Of a DNA stretch of 64,000 nt, positions 1-9,028 are shown one piece after another; position 1 is the stretch's first letter; each line of letters begins with the position of its first letter. Source of the stretch: Seleniivibrio woodruffii. Its GTDB lineage: Bacteria > Chrysiogenota > Deferribacteres > Deferribacterales > Geovibrionaceae. The notes under the pieces were generated by a model that saw nothing but the letters and a program-made list of their open reading frames with translations, did no database searches and had not been told where the DNA came from. The position numbers and the translations under genes were made by a program. The DNA is taken from contig NZ_JAJUIS010000002.1 in assembly GCF_029267515.1 (NCBI RefSeq), positions 216,454-280,453 on the forward strand. Direction: 5' to 3'.

Positions 1-689
1 CCGAGGGCTTTGACCATCTCAAGCTGATGAGCCACGAGCATACGGATGTGTTTATGTCCGAACTGAAGGGCTTCAACAACCTCTTCTTCGGAAACGTTGT
101 TCATCCCTGCCTCAACCATAACTATTGCGTCGTCAGTACCTGCAAGGGTAATGCTGATGTCGAGTTCATCATAGCGGTTTGTGGGGGGATCGATGACAAG
201 CTGCCCGTCCAGTCTGCCCACTTTGACACCGGCGATAGGTCCGTTGAAAGGGATATCAGATATCATGAGCGCCGCGCTTGCAGCGTTCATTGCGAGCATA
301 TCGGGGGAGTTTACGCCGTCGTATGAAACAACGGTTGCTATCACCTGGGTCTCATTTCTGAAACCGTCAGGGAACATGGGGCGCAGTGGTCTGTCTATCA
401 GGCGGGAGATAAGGGTTTCTTTATCAGAGGGCTTCGCCTCTCTTTTAAAGAAACCGCCGGGGATCTTGCCCGCAGCATAGAATTTTTCGAAGTAGTTCAC
501 TGTCAGAGGGAAAAATCCCTGATTGGCAGCAGCTTTCTTCTGACCAACGGCAGTAACGAGGACGATTGTGCCGCCCTGTTTAATCCAGATGCTGCCATTT
601 GCCTGCTTCGCTTTCCATCCGGTTTCAAAAATTATTTCGTCGGCGTCTTCACGCAGGCGAATGGGAAAAGTCAGTACATTTTTTTCCAT
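1..689 (-). CDS. pnp: Polyribonucleotide nucleotidyltransferase (PNPase), N-terminal part, cut by window edge
   Basis: PNPase degrades RNA 3' to 5' by phosphorolysis and is a core degradosome-type exonuclease. About 229 codons are visible, read from ATG at 687-689; the 3' end lies beyond base 1. The start MEKNVLTFPIRLREDADEI and the first RNase PH-like domain motifs FFKREAKPSDKE and LISRLIDRPLRP are typical of PNPase. The chosen ATG follows a GGAAG ribosome-binding site, and the gap from rpsO is only 6 bp. The rpsO-pnp order is classical, and the two are probably cotranscribed. The S1 and KH domains expected at the C terminus are outside the window. Confidence 0.95.
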   Translation of the reverse strand, partial: MEKNVLTFPIRLREDADEIIFETGWKAKQANGSIWIKQGGTIVLVTAVGQKKAAANQGFFPLTVNYFEKFYAAGKIPGGFFKREAKPSDKETLISRLIDRPLRPMFPDGFRNETQVIATVVSYDGVNSPDMLAMNAASAALMISDIPFNGPIAGVKVGRLDGQLVIDPPTNRYDELDISITLAGTDDAIVMVEAGMNNVSEEEVVEALQFGHKHIRMLVAHQLEMVKAL

Positions 690-695
690 TTAGTG

Positions 696-965
696 TTACT
701 TCCTGATTCCGAGAGCTTCGATGATTCTGCGGTATCTCAGGTAGTCTTTCTTCTTAACATAGTCGAGAAGTTTTCTACGCTGACCTACGAGAAGAAGAAG
801 ACCTCTTCTTGAGTGGTGGTCTTTGGGGTTAGTTTTAAAATGTTCTGTCAGATAAGAAATTCTTTCTGTCAGAAGTGCAATCTGTACTTCGGGAGAGCCT
901 GTATCGGATTCGTGGGTTTTGTTCCCTGCGATAATCTCTTCCTTGCGTTCTTTGGTCATTACCAT
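696..965 (-). CDS. rpsO: 30S ribosomal protein S15
   Basis: The 89-residue protein is exactly the usual length of S15, a primary binder of the central domain of 16S rRNA in the small subunit. The motifs [28 protein letters not shown] and [15 protein letters not shown] are family hallmarks. A GGAGG site stands before the ATG. It sits between truB and pnp as in many bacteria, with 60 bp upstream holding a perfect -10 hexamer, so it may have its own promoter in addition to readthrough from rbfA-truB. Confidence 0.98.
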   Translation of the reverse strand: MVMTKERKEEIIAGNKTHESDTGSPEVQIALLTERISYLTEHFKTNPKDHHSRRGLLLLVGQRRKLLDYVKKKDYLRYRRIIEALGIRK

Positions 966-1010
966 TGTAAATTACCTCCATGATAAGCTAAATATTAGCA
1001 AAATTATTTT

Positions 1011-1016
1011 ATTATA
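1011..1016 (-). promoter_or_regulatory. Candidate -10 element upstream of rpsO
   Basis: Read on the minus strand, a perfect TATAAT lies 46 bp before the rpsO start, inside the 60-bp truB-rpsO gap and followed by an A/T-rich tract. No convincing -35 is visible at 16-18 bp. A short near-palindrome (GTCTG/CAGAC) sits just upstream at 1020-1031. Many bacteria have an rpsO promoter at this place; here it is only a sequence guess. Confidence 0.4.
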
Positions 1017-1025
1017 TCCAGTCTG

Positions 1026-1919
1026 TCAGACCAGTAATTTCACAATTATGAAAGGCTGATCAGTAAATTCGCTTTTTTCTGCAAATGCCAGCAGTTCGCC
1101 GTTTCTGTCCGTAAGAAAAACGTGACCCCCGTCAACGTCTGGCAAACTGAGATAATTATGTCTTTTGACGGATACTCCGTTTTTAACCAGTTTAACCGCC
1201 TCGTCCCTTATTATCGCCTTTTCCCAGCCAAGAGCTTTATCCACTGGAATGACAGCCTCTTCGAGCCTGCCCTCTTCCTTCATGTTTTCAAGATCTCCGA
1301 GTCTGAAAGCTGTTGACTGGGTGAACTTACCGTTCACCGTGCGGATTAGTCCGCTCATAACCCCGTAACAGCCTAGTTTCAGCCCCGCTTCGTGGATAAC
1401 ACTTCTGACGTATGTGCCTTTTCTGCATTTCATGCGAAAAAGCCCGTCCGGATAGCTGTATTCCATAAGTTCAATGTCCGTTATGAACATCACGCGGCTG
1501 CCTGCATCCTCAATCTCGCCCTTTCTGGCAAGATCATAAGCTCTTACACCGTTAATTTTGACGGCGGAATAAGCCGGAACAGTGAGTTCAACATCGCCTA
1601 TGAAGGTTTTCAGAACAGCCTCGACTTCCTCTTTTGACGGTTTGATATCGCGGTTTTCCGCGGTTATATCACCGTCGGTGTCGTAACTGTCTCTCGCTTC
1701 GCCAAGACGGAACTGAGCTACGTATTCTTTGTCGAGAGCCATCATGTAATCTGCAAGTTTGGTGGCATAACCCAGACAGACGGGAAGAACACCTTCCGCC
1801 AGAGGGTCGAGAGTGCCGGTGTGACCGCATTTTTTTGTGTTAAAAATCCTGCGGGCAGCCCTGACAACTGCGAATGATGAAATACCTTTTTCTTTATAGA
1901 TATTTACAACGCCATCCAT
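1026..1919 (-). CDS. truB: tRNA pseudouridine(55) synthase
   Basis: TruB converts U55 of the T-loop of tRNAs to pseudouridine. The 297-residue protein has the N-terminal motif GHTGTLDPLAEGVLPVCLG with the catalytic Asp at about residue 38, and the KGTYVRSVIHEAG motif near residue 165. A PUA-like RNA-binding tail occupies roughly residues 235-297. The ATG overlaps the rbfA stop codon (TAATG), so translation is coupled. Length and position between rbfA and rpsO are both standard. Confidence 0.96.
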   Translation of the reverse strand: MDGVVNIYKEKGISSFAVVRAARRIFNTKKCGHTGTLDPLAEGVLPVCLGYATKLADYMMALDKEYVAQFRLGEARDSYDTDGDITAENRDIKPSKEEVEAVLKTFIGDVELTVPAYSAVKINGVRAYDLARKGEIEDAGSRVMFITDIELMEYSYPDGLFRMKCRKGTYVRSVIHEAGLKLGCYGVMSGLIRTVNGKFTQSTAFRLGDLENMKEEGRLEEAVIPVDKALGWEKAIIRDEAVKLVKNGVSVKRHNYLSLPDVDGGHVFLTDRNGELLAFAEKSEFTDQPFIIVKLLV

Positions 1920-2257
1920 TACTGCTCATGATTGATGGTTTTCAAAACGTCGTCAATCTTCTGACCGTAATCGGATGAGTCATCATAAATGAAGCGGAGG
2001 TCGGGAACCTTTTTGATGGTAAGGTTTTTAATGATGCAGTGCTTAATGAAGCCTGCGGAGCGGTTAAGCCCTTTTTCAATCCCTTCTTTTGCACTTTTAT
2101 TATAAGTGCTGAAAAATACTTTGGCACTGGACAGGTCTTTGGAAATTTCAACGCCCGTGATAACAACATCTTTAACTTTCGGGTCTTTGACCCCGATAAG
2201 GATCACGTTTGCAATCTCGGCGCGTAAAAGCTCCGCCACTCTTCTGTCTCTCACCAA
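1919..2257 (-). CDS. rbfA: 30S ribosome-binding factor A
   Basis: RbfA binds the free 30S subunit late in maturation of the 16S 5' end and helps cold adaptation. The 112-residue protein has the small KH-fold signature of the family, with RVAELLRAEIANVIL near the N terminus and the conserved DLSSAKVFFS strand. It is separated from infB by 266 bp, unusually long for this otherwise compact operon. That gap holds a putative promoter, a strong hairpin and an interspersed repeat. Confidence 0.93.
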   Translation of the reverse strand: MVRDRRVAELLRAEIANVILIGVKDPKVKDVVITGVEISKDLSSAKVFFSTYNKSAKEGIEKGLNRSAGFIKHCIIKNLTIKKVPDLRFIYDDSSDYGQKIDDVLKTINHEQ

Positions 2258-2337
2258 AATATCTCCTGCTCAATCTCCGATTGCACAGCAACCGCCCCAT
2301 CATGAGCGGAAACCGTATCAACGGTCGGCAAAACTGC

Positions 2338-2364
2338 GTTCCGCACCGAAAAACGGTGCGGAAC
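2338..2364 (-). promoter_or_regulatory. Stable 11-bp hairpin in the rbfA leader
   Basis: A perfect inverted repeat of 11 bp (arms GTTCCGCACCG and CGGTGCGGAAC) encloses a 5-nt loop (A5 on the plus strand, U5 in the minus-strand RNA). No run of T follows the hairpin closely in the direction of rbfA, so a simple terminator is unlikely. It lies at the predicted transcription start of the rbfA promoter and could be a 5'-end stabilising stem or a processing site. Confidence 0.55.
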
Positions 2365-2368
2365 ATTA

Positions 2369-2397
2369 ACTATCGTATATTATACTTAAAAGGTCAA
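2369..2397 (-). promoter_or_regulatory. Candidate sigma-70-type promoter for rbfA-truB-rpsO-pnp
   Basis: On the minus strand TTGACC (2392-2397) is followed after exactly 17 bp by GATAGT (2369-2374). The -35 is near consensus while the -10 is poor. The predicted start falls at about 2362, at the outer end of the leader hairpin. It would let the rbfA-pnp half of the operon be expressed apart from rimP-nusA-infB. Confidence 0.4.
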
Positions 2398-2446
2398 GAA
2401 CTTATTTGTTCTCCGGCTGATATATAAGATATCTTCGTCACATATT

Positions 2447-2515
2447 CTTCCTCGCAAAGACGCAAGCTGCTGTCATTGCGAGGAAGCCTTCAGGCTGACG
2501 CGGCAATCTCAAACC
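2447..2515. repeat. Interspersed palindromic repeat, copy A
   Basis: The segment starts with an 11-bp perfect inverted repeat (CTTCCTCGCAA at 2447-2457 and TTGCGAGGAAG at 2476-2486). It continues with TGACGCGGCAATCTC. A related, degenerate copy in the opposite orientation lies at 15349-15398. The TGTCATTGCGAGGAA...GCGGCAATCTC pattern resembles the short intergenic repeats found in many genomes. It lies just after the infB stop codon and may form a hairpin at the infB 3' end. Confidence 0.55.
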
Positions 2516-2523
2516 TGAAAAAC

Positions 2524-5500
2524 TTATTTATTCTCTTCCTTCTCTTTTGCTTCCGAGTCTCTGCGGACGTCCTCAAGAGTTCTCTTCTCTTCAACCATAA
2601 TATAGAACTCGAAAACGTCGCCTTCTTTAATATCATTGTATTTTTCAACGCCGATACCGCACTCGTAACCCTGAGCAACCTCTTTTGCATCGTCTTTGAA
2701 ACGTTTCAGAGAGTGGAGTTTGCCGTCGTAGATAACGATGGAGTCACGGATGACTCTGACACTGGCGTTTCTTGCAACCTTGCCCTCTGTAACGTATGAG
2801 CCTGCAATCTTACCGATTTTCGGCACAGAGAATACCTGACGAACTTCCGCACGTCCGAGAACCTCTTCTTTGCGGGACGGGTCAAGCATACCTTCCATCG
2901 CCTGTTTAACGTCATCAATCGCCTGATAGATAACGGAGTAAAGGTTAAGCTCAACGCCCTCCTGTTCCGCTTTGGCTTTCGCCTGCTGTCCGGGGCGTAC
3001 GTTGAAACCTATGATAATGGCGCTGGACGCTGTAGCGAGAATGATATCGTTCTCTGAGATACCGCCCACACCGCTTGAAATGATATTTATCTTCACTTCG
3101 GGGTTGGAAAGTTTTATCAGAGAGGATTTCAGAGCTTCCAGTGAACCCTGAACATCAGCTTTGAGAACTATGTTAAGCTCTTTCAGCTTGCCCTCTTTAA
3201 TCTTATTGAAGATATCAGCAAGGCTGACAGCAGATTTCTCTGCCAGAGTGTTTTTACGTTTCTCATCAGTTCTGAACTCAGCGATAGCCTTAGCTGTTTT
3301 TTCATCGGCTGTAACGATGAACCTGTCACCAGATTCAGGAACGCCGGAGAAGCCCATTATCTCAACGGGAACGGAAAGCCCCGCTTCCTTGATTGCGGCT
3401 CCTTTATAGTTGAACATCGCCCTTACCTTACCGGATTCCGTACCGACGACAAAGTTGTCGCCTCTGGTCAGCGTACCTCTGTTGATAAGAACGGTCGCTA
3501 CTGGTCCCTTCTGTTTATCCAGCTTGGACTCAATTACGATACCCTCTGCCGGAGCATGGGGGTTGCCTTTAAGTTCAAGGAGTTCCGCTTCAAGAAGAAC
3601 TCTTTCAAGCAACGCGTCAACGTTGATGTTCTGCTTTGCGGAAATTTCCTGAAACTGAGTATCGCCGCCCCAGTCCTCGGAGATAACTCCGTATTCGGAG
3701 AGCTGGTTGCGCACCATGTCAGGGTTGGCGTTCTCTTTATCTATCTTGTTGATTGCGACAATCAGCTTAACGCCAGCCGCTTTCGCGTGGTCGATAGCCT
3801 CTTTTGTCTGGGGCATAACGCCGTCGTCAGCCGCAACAACAAGGATAACAATATCCGTAACGCTTGCACCTCTTGCACGGAGGGTTGTGAACGCCTCGTG
3901 ACCGGGTGTATCAAGGAAGGTTATTGTTCCGTGGTCAAGTTTCACTTCATAAGCACCGATGTGCTGTGTGATACCGCCGGCTTCACCCTCGGCAACGGCT
4001 GTAAGACGTATTCTGTCCAGCAGCGACGTTTTACCGTGGTCAACGTGACCCATAACGGTAACGATGGGCGGTCTGGGAACAAGGTCTTCGTCCTTGTCCT
4101 CGTGTTTAGGAATAAGGTCGTCTTCCGTAAGGAATTTCACCTTAACATCTATACCGTACTCTGCGGCAAGCAGAGTTGCCGTATCGCCGTCAATAGCCTG
4201 ATTCACGCTTGCCATTACGCCCAGCCCGATAAGTTTTTTGATAACCTCGGTTGCTTTAACGCCTATGAGTTTGGCAAACTCGGAGACAACAACGTTCTCG
4301 CCTATCTGAACGCTTGACGGGCGCACAATAACAGGTTCCTGTTTCTCCTCTTTTCTGCCTTTCTGTTTTTTAAAGGGCTTGCGTACGTTCCTGTTGTCGT
4401 TTCTTTTCTCTTTGGGAGCCTCTTCGACTTCCTTTTCGACTTCCACAACAGGGGTTCCGTCGGAAGAGAGTATCTGCTGTTCAAGCTCGAAAAGCTCGAT
4501 ACCTTCGTCCACACCCTTATGTATATTCTTTTCCTTTTTTCCTACTACAGTTTTTGCTTTAACTTTTTTAGTTTCAACTGTCTCTGTCTTAGGTTTTTCA
4601 CGGATAACTTTTTTCTTTTCAGCCAGTTCCGCTATGGATTTTTCCTCCATCTGCGGTCTTCCTGCACCACCGCCCTGCGGACGGTAAGGCGGTCTGTCAC
4701 CACCCTGATAAGGTGGTCTGCCGTCACGGTTATAGGGAGGACGATCACCTTGGGGTCTGTCGCCCTGGGGTCTGCCGTCACGGTTATAAGGCGGACGGTC
4801 GCCGCCCTGATAGGGAGGTCTGCCGTCACGGTTATAGGGCGGTCTGTCGCCCTGCGGACGGTTATCTCTGTTGTATTGAGGTCTGTCACCTTGCGGGCGG
4901 TTATCTCTGTTATACTGAGGTCTGTCGCCGCCTTCGCGATTATACTGGGGACGATCACCCTGCGGACGGTTATCTCTGTTGTACTGAGGTCTGTCGCCGC
5001 CTTCACGGTTGTATTGAGGTCTGTCGCCATACTGACGGTTGTCCCTGTTGTATTGAGGTCTGTCACCCTGCGGGCGGTTATCTCTGTTATACTGAGGTCT
5101 GTCACCGCCTTCACGGTTATACTGGGGACGGTCACCCTGCGGACGGTTGTCCCTGTTGTACTGGGGTCTGTCTCCGCCTTCACGGTTATACTGGGGACGG
5201 TCGCCCTGCTGGCGGTTGTCCCTGTTGTACTGAGGTCTGTCTCCGCCCTCGCGGTTATATTGGGGACGGTCGCCCTGCTGGCGGTTATCTCTGTTATACT
5301 GAGGTCTGTCGCCGCCCTCGCGGTTGTAATGGGGACGGTCACCCTGCGGACGGTTTTCATACGGGCGTTCCTCTCTTTGGGGACGCTGCTGCTGTGCAGG
5401 TGCCTGAGGCTGTTCCTGTTTAGCAGGCTGTTCCGCGGGTGCAGACTGATCTGCCGGTTTTGCAGTTTCCTGAGCAGGAGTTTCTGTTTTCATAGGCTTA

Positions 5501-5922
5501 ATCTCTTCTGCCGACGGAACCTGATGGGGAGCCGCCGTTTTCTCTTCAACCGGAGCGGAAACAACTTCTTCTCTGGTTGTTACTCTTATTTCATCAACAG
5601 TACGAATAGTATTCTCAAGTTTCTTCTTTCTATCGATAAGCTCTTGTTTGGAAATCTTTCTGACTGCTTCATTTTCTGTAGACCCCATCTTGATTTCTCT
5701 TGATTTCGGGTGTCTTTTATGGCGTTCCATAGCTTTTTTAAGCATTTCCTGTCTGCGGTCAAGGTTTATGAGCTTAGGGTCAAGCCCCAGCGACTTGACA
5801 GCATCGTCGGAGATGGTTCCGTCTTCAGCCACCTTGTGTCCGGCTCCCTGTACGTTGTTGAGAACCTCGTCTTCATTTTTTCCAAGTTTTTTAGCTACAT
5901 CAGTCAGTTTGATTCCAGACAT
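2524..5922 (-). CDS. infB: Translation initiation factor IF-2 with expanded repeat region
   Basis: IF-2 is the GTPase that brings initiator fMet-tRNA to the 30S subunit and drives subunit joining. At 1132 residues it is longer than the usual 850-950. Residues 1-50 form the IF2_N-like domain, residues about 100-190 are a charged linker, and 191-416 are a repeat of [12 protein letters not shown] units. A second N domain spans about 540-600. The G domain begins near 620 with GHVDHGKT (G1), followed by GGITQHIG (G2), DTPGHEAF (G3) and NKID (G4). The C-terminal tRNA-binding domain ends at 1132. It follows ylxR with 14 bp between them. Confidence 0.97.
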   Translation of the reverse strand: MSGIKLTDVAKKLGKNEDEVLNNVQGAGHKVAEDGTISDDAVKSLGLDPKLINLDRRQEMLKKAMERHKRHPKSREIKMGSTENEAVRKISKQELIDRKKKLENTIRTVDEIRVTTREEVVSAPVEEKTAAPHQVPSAEEIKPMKTETPAQETAKPADQSAPAEQPAKQEQPQAPAQQQRPQREERPYENRPQGDRPHYNREGGDRPQYNRDNRQQGDRPQYNREGGDRPQYNRDNRQQGDRPQYNREGGDRPQYNRDNRPQGDRPQYNREGGDRPQYNRDNRPQGDRPQYNRDNRQYGDRPQYNREGGDRPQYNRDNRPQGDRPQYNREGGDRPQYNRDNRPQGDRPQYNRDNRPQGDRPPYNRDGRPPYQGGDRPPYNRDGRPQGDRPQGDRPPYNRDGRPPYQGGDRPPYRPQGGGAGRPQMEEKSIAELAEKKKVIREKPKTETVETKKVKAKTVVGKKEKNIHKGVDEGIELFELEQQILSSDGTPVVEVEKEVEEAPKEKRNDNRNVRKPFKKQKGRKEEKQEPVIVRPSSVQIGENVVVSEFAKLIGVKATEVIKKLIGLGVMASVNQAIDGDTATLLAAEYGIDVKVKFLTEDDLIPKHEDKDEDLVPRPPIVTVMGHVDHGKTSLLDRIRLTAVAEGEAGGITQHIGAYEVKLDHGTITFLDTPGHEAFTTLRARGASVTDIVILVVAADDGVMPQTKEAIDHAKAAGVKLIVAINKIDKENANPDMVRNQLSEYGVISEDWGGDTQFQEISAKQNINVDALLERVLLEAELLELKGNPHAPAEGIVIESKLDKQKGPVATVLINRGTLTRGDNFVVGTESGKVRAMFNYKGAAIKEAGLSVPVEIMGFSGVPESGDRFIVTADEKTAKAIAEFRTDEKRKNTLAEKSAVSLADIFNKIKEGKLKELNIVLKADVQGSLEALKSSLIKLSNPEVKINIISSGVGGISENDIILATASSAIIIGFNVRPGQQAKAKAEQEGVELNLYSVIYQAIDDVKQAMEGMLDPSRKEEVLGRAEVRQVFSVPKIGKIAGSYVTEGKVARNASVRVIRDSIVIYDGKLHSLKRFKDDAKEVAQGYECGIGVEKYNDIKEGDVFEFYIMVEEKRTLEDVRRDSEAKEKEENK
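4675..5352. repeat. Coding tandem repeat inside infB (GDRPxYNR units)
   Basis: These bases encode IF-2 residues about 191-416. GDRP occurs 19 times, mostly as alternating [10 protein letters not shown] and [13 protein letters not shown] units, changing to [16 protein letters not shown] near the end. The DNA units are similar but not identical, with synonymous differences between copies, which argues for an older expansion under protein-level selection rather than very recent slippage. The repeat creates long meaningless open frames on both strands. Confidence 0.9.
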
Positions 5923-5936
5923 ATAATTTCACCTGT

Positions 5937-6158
5937 TCAGCGGGTACGTCTAAGTTGGTTGCAAAGCAAAGATCTTGTCAGCTTCATCTTTTTCAGCCCG
6001 ATATCCCTGCACTTTTCATTATCGCAGACATAGGCTCCACGCCCTTGTCTGTTCCCATCTGTGTCTTCTTCGGGTTTTTCAGAGTAAACATAGCGCACAA
6101 GCTCCGATTTCTCTCTTTTTGCTCCGCAGGACACGCAGGTTCTTATAACCCTTTTCAT
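5937..6158 (-). CDS. ylxR: YlxR family RNA-binding protein (DUF448)
   Basis: This 73-residue basic protein has the family signature RTCVSCGAKREKSELVRYV and GRGAYVC. Members are small nucleic-acid-binding proteins nearly always encoded between nusA and infB. Here it is 6 bp downstream of nusA and 14 bp upstream of infB. The usual companion YlxQ (L7Ae-like) is absent between ylxR and infB. The four cysteines (two CxxC-like positions and two more near YVCDNEKC) suggest metal binding, which is inference. Confidence 0.88.
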   Translation of the reverse strand: MKRVIRTCVSCGAKREKSELVRYVYSEKPEEDTDGNRQGRGAYVCDNEKCRDIGLKKMKLTRSLLCNQLRRTR

Positions 6159-6164
6159 AGTATC

Positions 6165-7478
6165 TTAGTTTTCTTCGTTCTCCTCAGAATCCATATCTTC
6201 GAATTTGCTGGCAAGGAAATCTATTGCCGCATTGATTATATTAACGGCTTCGTCCTCACCTTTGCTCACGGCATCCGCAACCTCATGAGGGCTGGCGTTC
6301 GACAGTTTTTCTATATCATCAAGCCCAGCCTCTATAAGTTTTGAAACTTCCTCAGCGGAAAGCACTGAAAGGTTTTCAAGATTGTATATTTCATAAAATT
6401 CTTTAAGTTCCTGTTCCTGATCCTGCATACGCTCTTTTCTTATTTCAGCGTATTCGGATTCTTTCAGAACGTCCAGTCTCCATTCGGTAAGTTTCGCCGC
6501 GAGTCTTACGTTCTGACCTTTTTTACCTATGGCAAGTGAGAGCTGGTCGTCAGGAACGACAATCTCTATTGTATCTTCATCTTCAAACACGTTGGTAAGC
6601 ACAACGTCAGCAGGTGAAATTGCATTGCATACGAATTTGATAGGATCCGGAGACCATTCTATAACGTCTATCTTTTCGCCTCTGAGCTCGTTGCTGATGG
6701 CATTGATACGAACACCTTTAAGACCGATACATGCTCCTACGGGGTCAATACTGCTGTTCATGGTGTAAACGGCAACCTTTGCCCTGTCTCCCGGTTCTCT
6801 TGAAACGGCTTTAACGTCGATAATACCTTCGTAAACTTCGGGTATCTCAACTTCGAACAGTTTTTTAAGGAACTGAGGATGCGTTCTGGAAAGGATAAGC
6901 TGAGGCCAGCCTTTCACTATTTTGATATCCAGAAGCAGCGCGCGGACATAATCTCCTCTGTTATAGAAGTCGCCGCCTATCATCTCCCTCTTGGGAAGAA
7001 CAGCTTCTGTTTTACCTATATTTATGATAAGGTTATCTCTGTCAGTTTTGAGAACTACACCGTTGACAACATCGCCGACCCTGTCCTGAAACTGGTCGAG
7101 GACAACCTGTTTTTCAGCTTCTCGGATCTTTTCGAAAAGTTTCTGTTTCGCAACAAGTGCCGCCTGTCTGCCAAGCTCCTCCAGTGTTGTTGGAACCATG
7201 ATAACGTCGCCGAGCTGCGCGTTTTCTTTATATTGCTGGGCATCGTCAATATAGATTTCCGTCCATTTGTCGTCTACTCCTTCGCAGACTTCTTTGGGGA
7301 GCAGAATGTCTATGATGCCTCTGTCTATATCAACCTCAACGTCGGGTTCAAGAAGTTTGCCGATCTTTCTTGCAACGGCAGCCAGAATGGATTCTCTGAG
7401 AGCTTCACAGAGGATATCTCTGGATATTCCTTTCTCTCTGCCCAGTTCATCGACAACTTTCGTCAGTTCCTTGCTCAT
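6165..7478 (-). CDS. nusA: Transcription termination/antitermination factor NusA
   Basis: NusA binds RNA polymerase and nascent RNA to modulate pausing, termination and antitermination. The 437-residue protein has the N-terminal polymerase-binding domain (1-125), an S1 domain around 134-198 (VGDVVNGVVLKTDRDNLIIN) and KH1 near 230-290 with GACIGLKGVRI. KH2 lies near 300-350 with LAIGKKGQNVRLAAKL. An acidic C-terminal segment of about 75 residues follows and looks like a partial helix-hairpin-helix repeat. It follows rimP by 8 bp. Confidence 0.96.
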   Translation of the reverse strand: MSKELTKVVDELGREKGISRDILCEALRESILAAVARKIGKLLEPDVEVDIDRGIIDILLPKEVCEGVDDKWTEIYIDDAQQYKENAQLGDVIMVPTTLEELGRQAALVAKQKLFEKIREAEKQVVLDQFQDRVGDVVNGVVLKTDRDNLIINIGKTEAVLPKREMIGGDFYNRGDYVRALLLDIKIVKGWPQLILSRTHPQFLKKLFEVEIPEVYEGIIDVKAVSREPGDRAKVAVYTMNSSIDPVGACIGLKGVRINAISNELRGEKIDVIEWSPDPIKFVCNAISPADVVLTNVFEDEDTIEIVVPDDQLSLAIGKKGQNVRLAAKLTEWRLDVLKESEYAEIRKERMQDQEQELKEFYEIYNLENLSVLSAEEVSKLIEAGLDDIEKLSNASPHEVADAVSKGEDEAVNIINAAIDFLASKFEDMDSEENEEN

Positions 7479-7486
7479 TAGTCCTC

Positions 7487-7972
7487 CTAAAACTCAATCT
7501 CCAGATTGGCCTTGGAAATATTTTCTATGTTCAGTTTAAAAGTCTTATTCTCTTTTTCAACAAACAGATCTACAACGCCGTTTTCCGCTTTTCTGATAAC
7601 TCCGGTATAATTGGACCTGCCTGATTCATCTTTGGTTTTAGTAACAACCTTACACTTACTTCCGATAAATCTACTGAACTCGTTTTCTGTGCGCAGCGGA
7701 CGCATAAGTCCGGGTGTAGATACCTCAAGCATATAGTTTTCATACGGTATAAGAGATTCGTCCGTATCAAGATATGCAGAGATAAGTTTACTGATTTCGG
7801 AACAGTCTTCAATCCCCGTTCCTGTGTCGTTATCAATGGTGATTCTAAGAACTTTGCCGCCCGGTTCGCTTCTGAGCGTAATGTCGAAAAGTTCGCAGTT
7901 TTTGCCTTGGACGATAGATCCGATCTGAGGTCGTATCTTATCAAGAATTATTTTACTAACAGGGTTCTTCAT
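7487..7972 (-). CDS. rimP: Ribosome maturation factor RimP
   Basis: RimP is needed for assembly of the 30S head. The 161-residue protein has the family pattern LRITIDNDTGTGIEDCSEISK followed by YMLEVSTPGLMRPLRTENEF (S-P-G-x-x-R-P-L). The C-terminal Sm-like domain is shorter than its N-terminal half. The ATG is preceded by CGGAGACAG. It is the first gene of the rimP-nusA-ylxR-infB operon. Confidence 0.93.
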   Translation of the reverse strand: MKNPVSKIILDKIRPQIGSIVQGKNCELFDITLRSEPGGKVLRITIDNDTGTGIEDCSEISKLISAYLDTDESLIPYENYMLEVSTPGLMRPLRTENEFSRFIGSKCKVVTKTKDESGRSNYTGVIRKAENGVVDLFVEKENKTFKLNIENISKANLEIEF

Positions 7973-7989
7973 CTGTCTCCGAATAGCAG

Positions 7990-7998
7990 TTTATACCA
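7990..7998 (-). promoter_or_regulatory. Candidate extended -10 promoter for rimP-nusA-infB
   Basis: On the minus strand TGGTATAAA fits the extended -10 pattern TGnTATAAT. It is placed just after the upstream terminator's T-run and about 18 bp before the rimP ATG, giving a leader of about 11 nt that includes the Shine-Dalgarno sequence. No good -35 is visible, as expected for an extended -10 promoter. Confidence 0.45.
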
Positions 7999-8001
7999 CA
8001 C

Positions 8002-8027
8002 AAAAAAATTGGCGGGCTATGCCCACC
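8002..8027 (-). terminator. Rho-independent terminator after the LOG-ior-PHP operon
   Basis: On the minus strand a 7-bp stem (GGTGGGC and GCCCGCC, one G-U pair) with loop AUA is followed by AA and seven T. It stands between the PHP gene stop (8100) and rimP. An additional weaker stem-loop (GCCC/GGGC) occurs at 8083-8097. A TTGCTA-N17-TAGAAA promoter-like pair at 8036-8064 lies just before the terminator, so a leader-attenuator role is possible but less likely. Confidence 0.6.
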
Positions 8028-8099
8028 TGATTTTGTTTCTAGCACACGGCTGATTAAATAGCAAGCACTTTCTTACAAGAATGCCCGATGTATGGGCTT

Positions 8100-9005
8100 T
8101 CAGATGAAATAGAAGCCGTATTTCAGGTCAACCACCCTTTCGATGAAGCTGTCTATCAGAGTCGAGTCAGTACATCCGTGACCGCCGATGTGTATTCCCG
8201 GTTTGATACGGTCGCCGTGGAAATCGCTTCCCGCCGTAACCAGCAGCTTATGCTTTTTTGCTGCGTCAACATACTTCTGCACCTGCTCAGGGGTATGATA
8301 TGTGCTGTACGCCTCAATACCGGAGATACCGTCGGTTATCAGCTCCTCTATGCTCCTGTCCTTATAAAGCCCCGGATGGGCTATACAGAGAACGGCTTTG
8401 CCTTTCAATCTTTCAACAGTTTCGTAATAGTCCAAAAGTCTCACATCAACCCACGCCTTTCCGTCCTTGAAAAAGTAGTCGAAATAAAAGTTTGTGAAAG
8501 GCGATACGGATTTCTCACCCTCAAGGTAGTCGTAAAGCGCATCTCTGTTTTCAGGATGTTTCGTGAGCACTGTCAGAAAAGTAACACCGGAAGCTGTTCT
8601 GCCGTTGGCAGCTTTCATAAGTTCACCGTATTCTATGGTGAAACCCATGTCCTGAAGTCTTTCCACACGCATTTGGGTCTGAAGGTCACGGTTCTGCTTA
8701 AAGGTTTCCAGTATGCCGATAAGCGTGTGGCAACCCTCATTAAACCCGTAAGCGCAAACGTGTATCTCTCTGTCTCCGTGGAATGTTGAAAGCTCAACAC
8801 CGTTGATGAACATGGTTTCGGAACCGTATCTGCCCTTGTTCCATTTCATCTCGTTACAGGCTGTAAGGGTGTTGTGGTCGGTAATGGAAAACGTGCTTAT
8901 ACCCCTTGTACGCGCAACTGTGAGTATCTGTGCAGGGGTGAGAACACCATCGGAGCTGTGGCTGGAATGTATATGCAGATCAAAACTGCCCACAGAATAT
9001 TCCAC
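8100..9005 (-). CDS. PHP-domain metal-dependent phosphoesterase (TrpH/YciV type)
   Basis: The 301-residue protein carries the four PHP motifs: DLHIHSSHSSDG, ITDHNTLTACNE, CIAHPGLYK and TAGSDFHGDR. These His/Asp residues bind the metals of a phosphoesterase site. Family members of this architecture include 3',5'-nucleotide bisphosphate phosphatases and 5'-3' RNases of the YciV/TrpH group, but the substrate cannot be told from sequence alone. It is the last gene of the operon starting with the LOG protein, 23 bp after iorB. Confidence 0.82.
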   Translation of the reverse strand: MEYSVGSFDLHIHSSHSSDGVLTPAQILTVARTRGISTFSITDHNTLTACNEMKWNKGRYGSETMFINGVELSTFHGDREIHVCAYGFNEGCHTLIGILETFKQNRDLQTQMRVERLQDMGFTIEYGELMKAANGRTASGVTFLTVLTKHPENRDALYDYLEGEKSVSPFTNFYFDYFFKDGKAWVDVRLLDYYETVERLKGKAVLCIAHPGLYKDRSIEELITDGISGIEAYSTYHTPEQVQKYVDAAKKHKLLVTAGSDFHGDRIKPGIHIGGHGCTDSTLIDSFIERVVDLKYGFYFI

Positions 9006-9028
9006 ACCACACCTCCGTCAGTAGTTTA

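Noticed and set aside
4675..5352. CRISPR-like array in the infB repeat
   Set aside because: Units are coding, short and variable, without unique spacers of constant length, and the frame is unbroken.
4519..5703. Long open frames on plus and minus strands antisense or frame-shifted to infB
   Set aside because: They are by-products of the repetitive GDRPQYNR coding sequence; compositions are improbable and the IF-2 frame is clear.
8036..8064. TTGCTA-17-TAGAAA as the main rimP promoter with an attenuator
   Set aside because: Its start would fall directly on the terminator hairpin at 8002-8027, leaving no room for attenuation; the extended -10 at 7990-7998 is simpler. It cannot be excluded.
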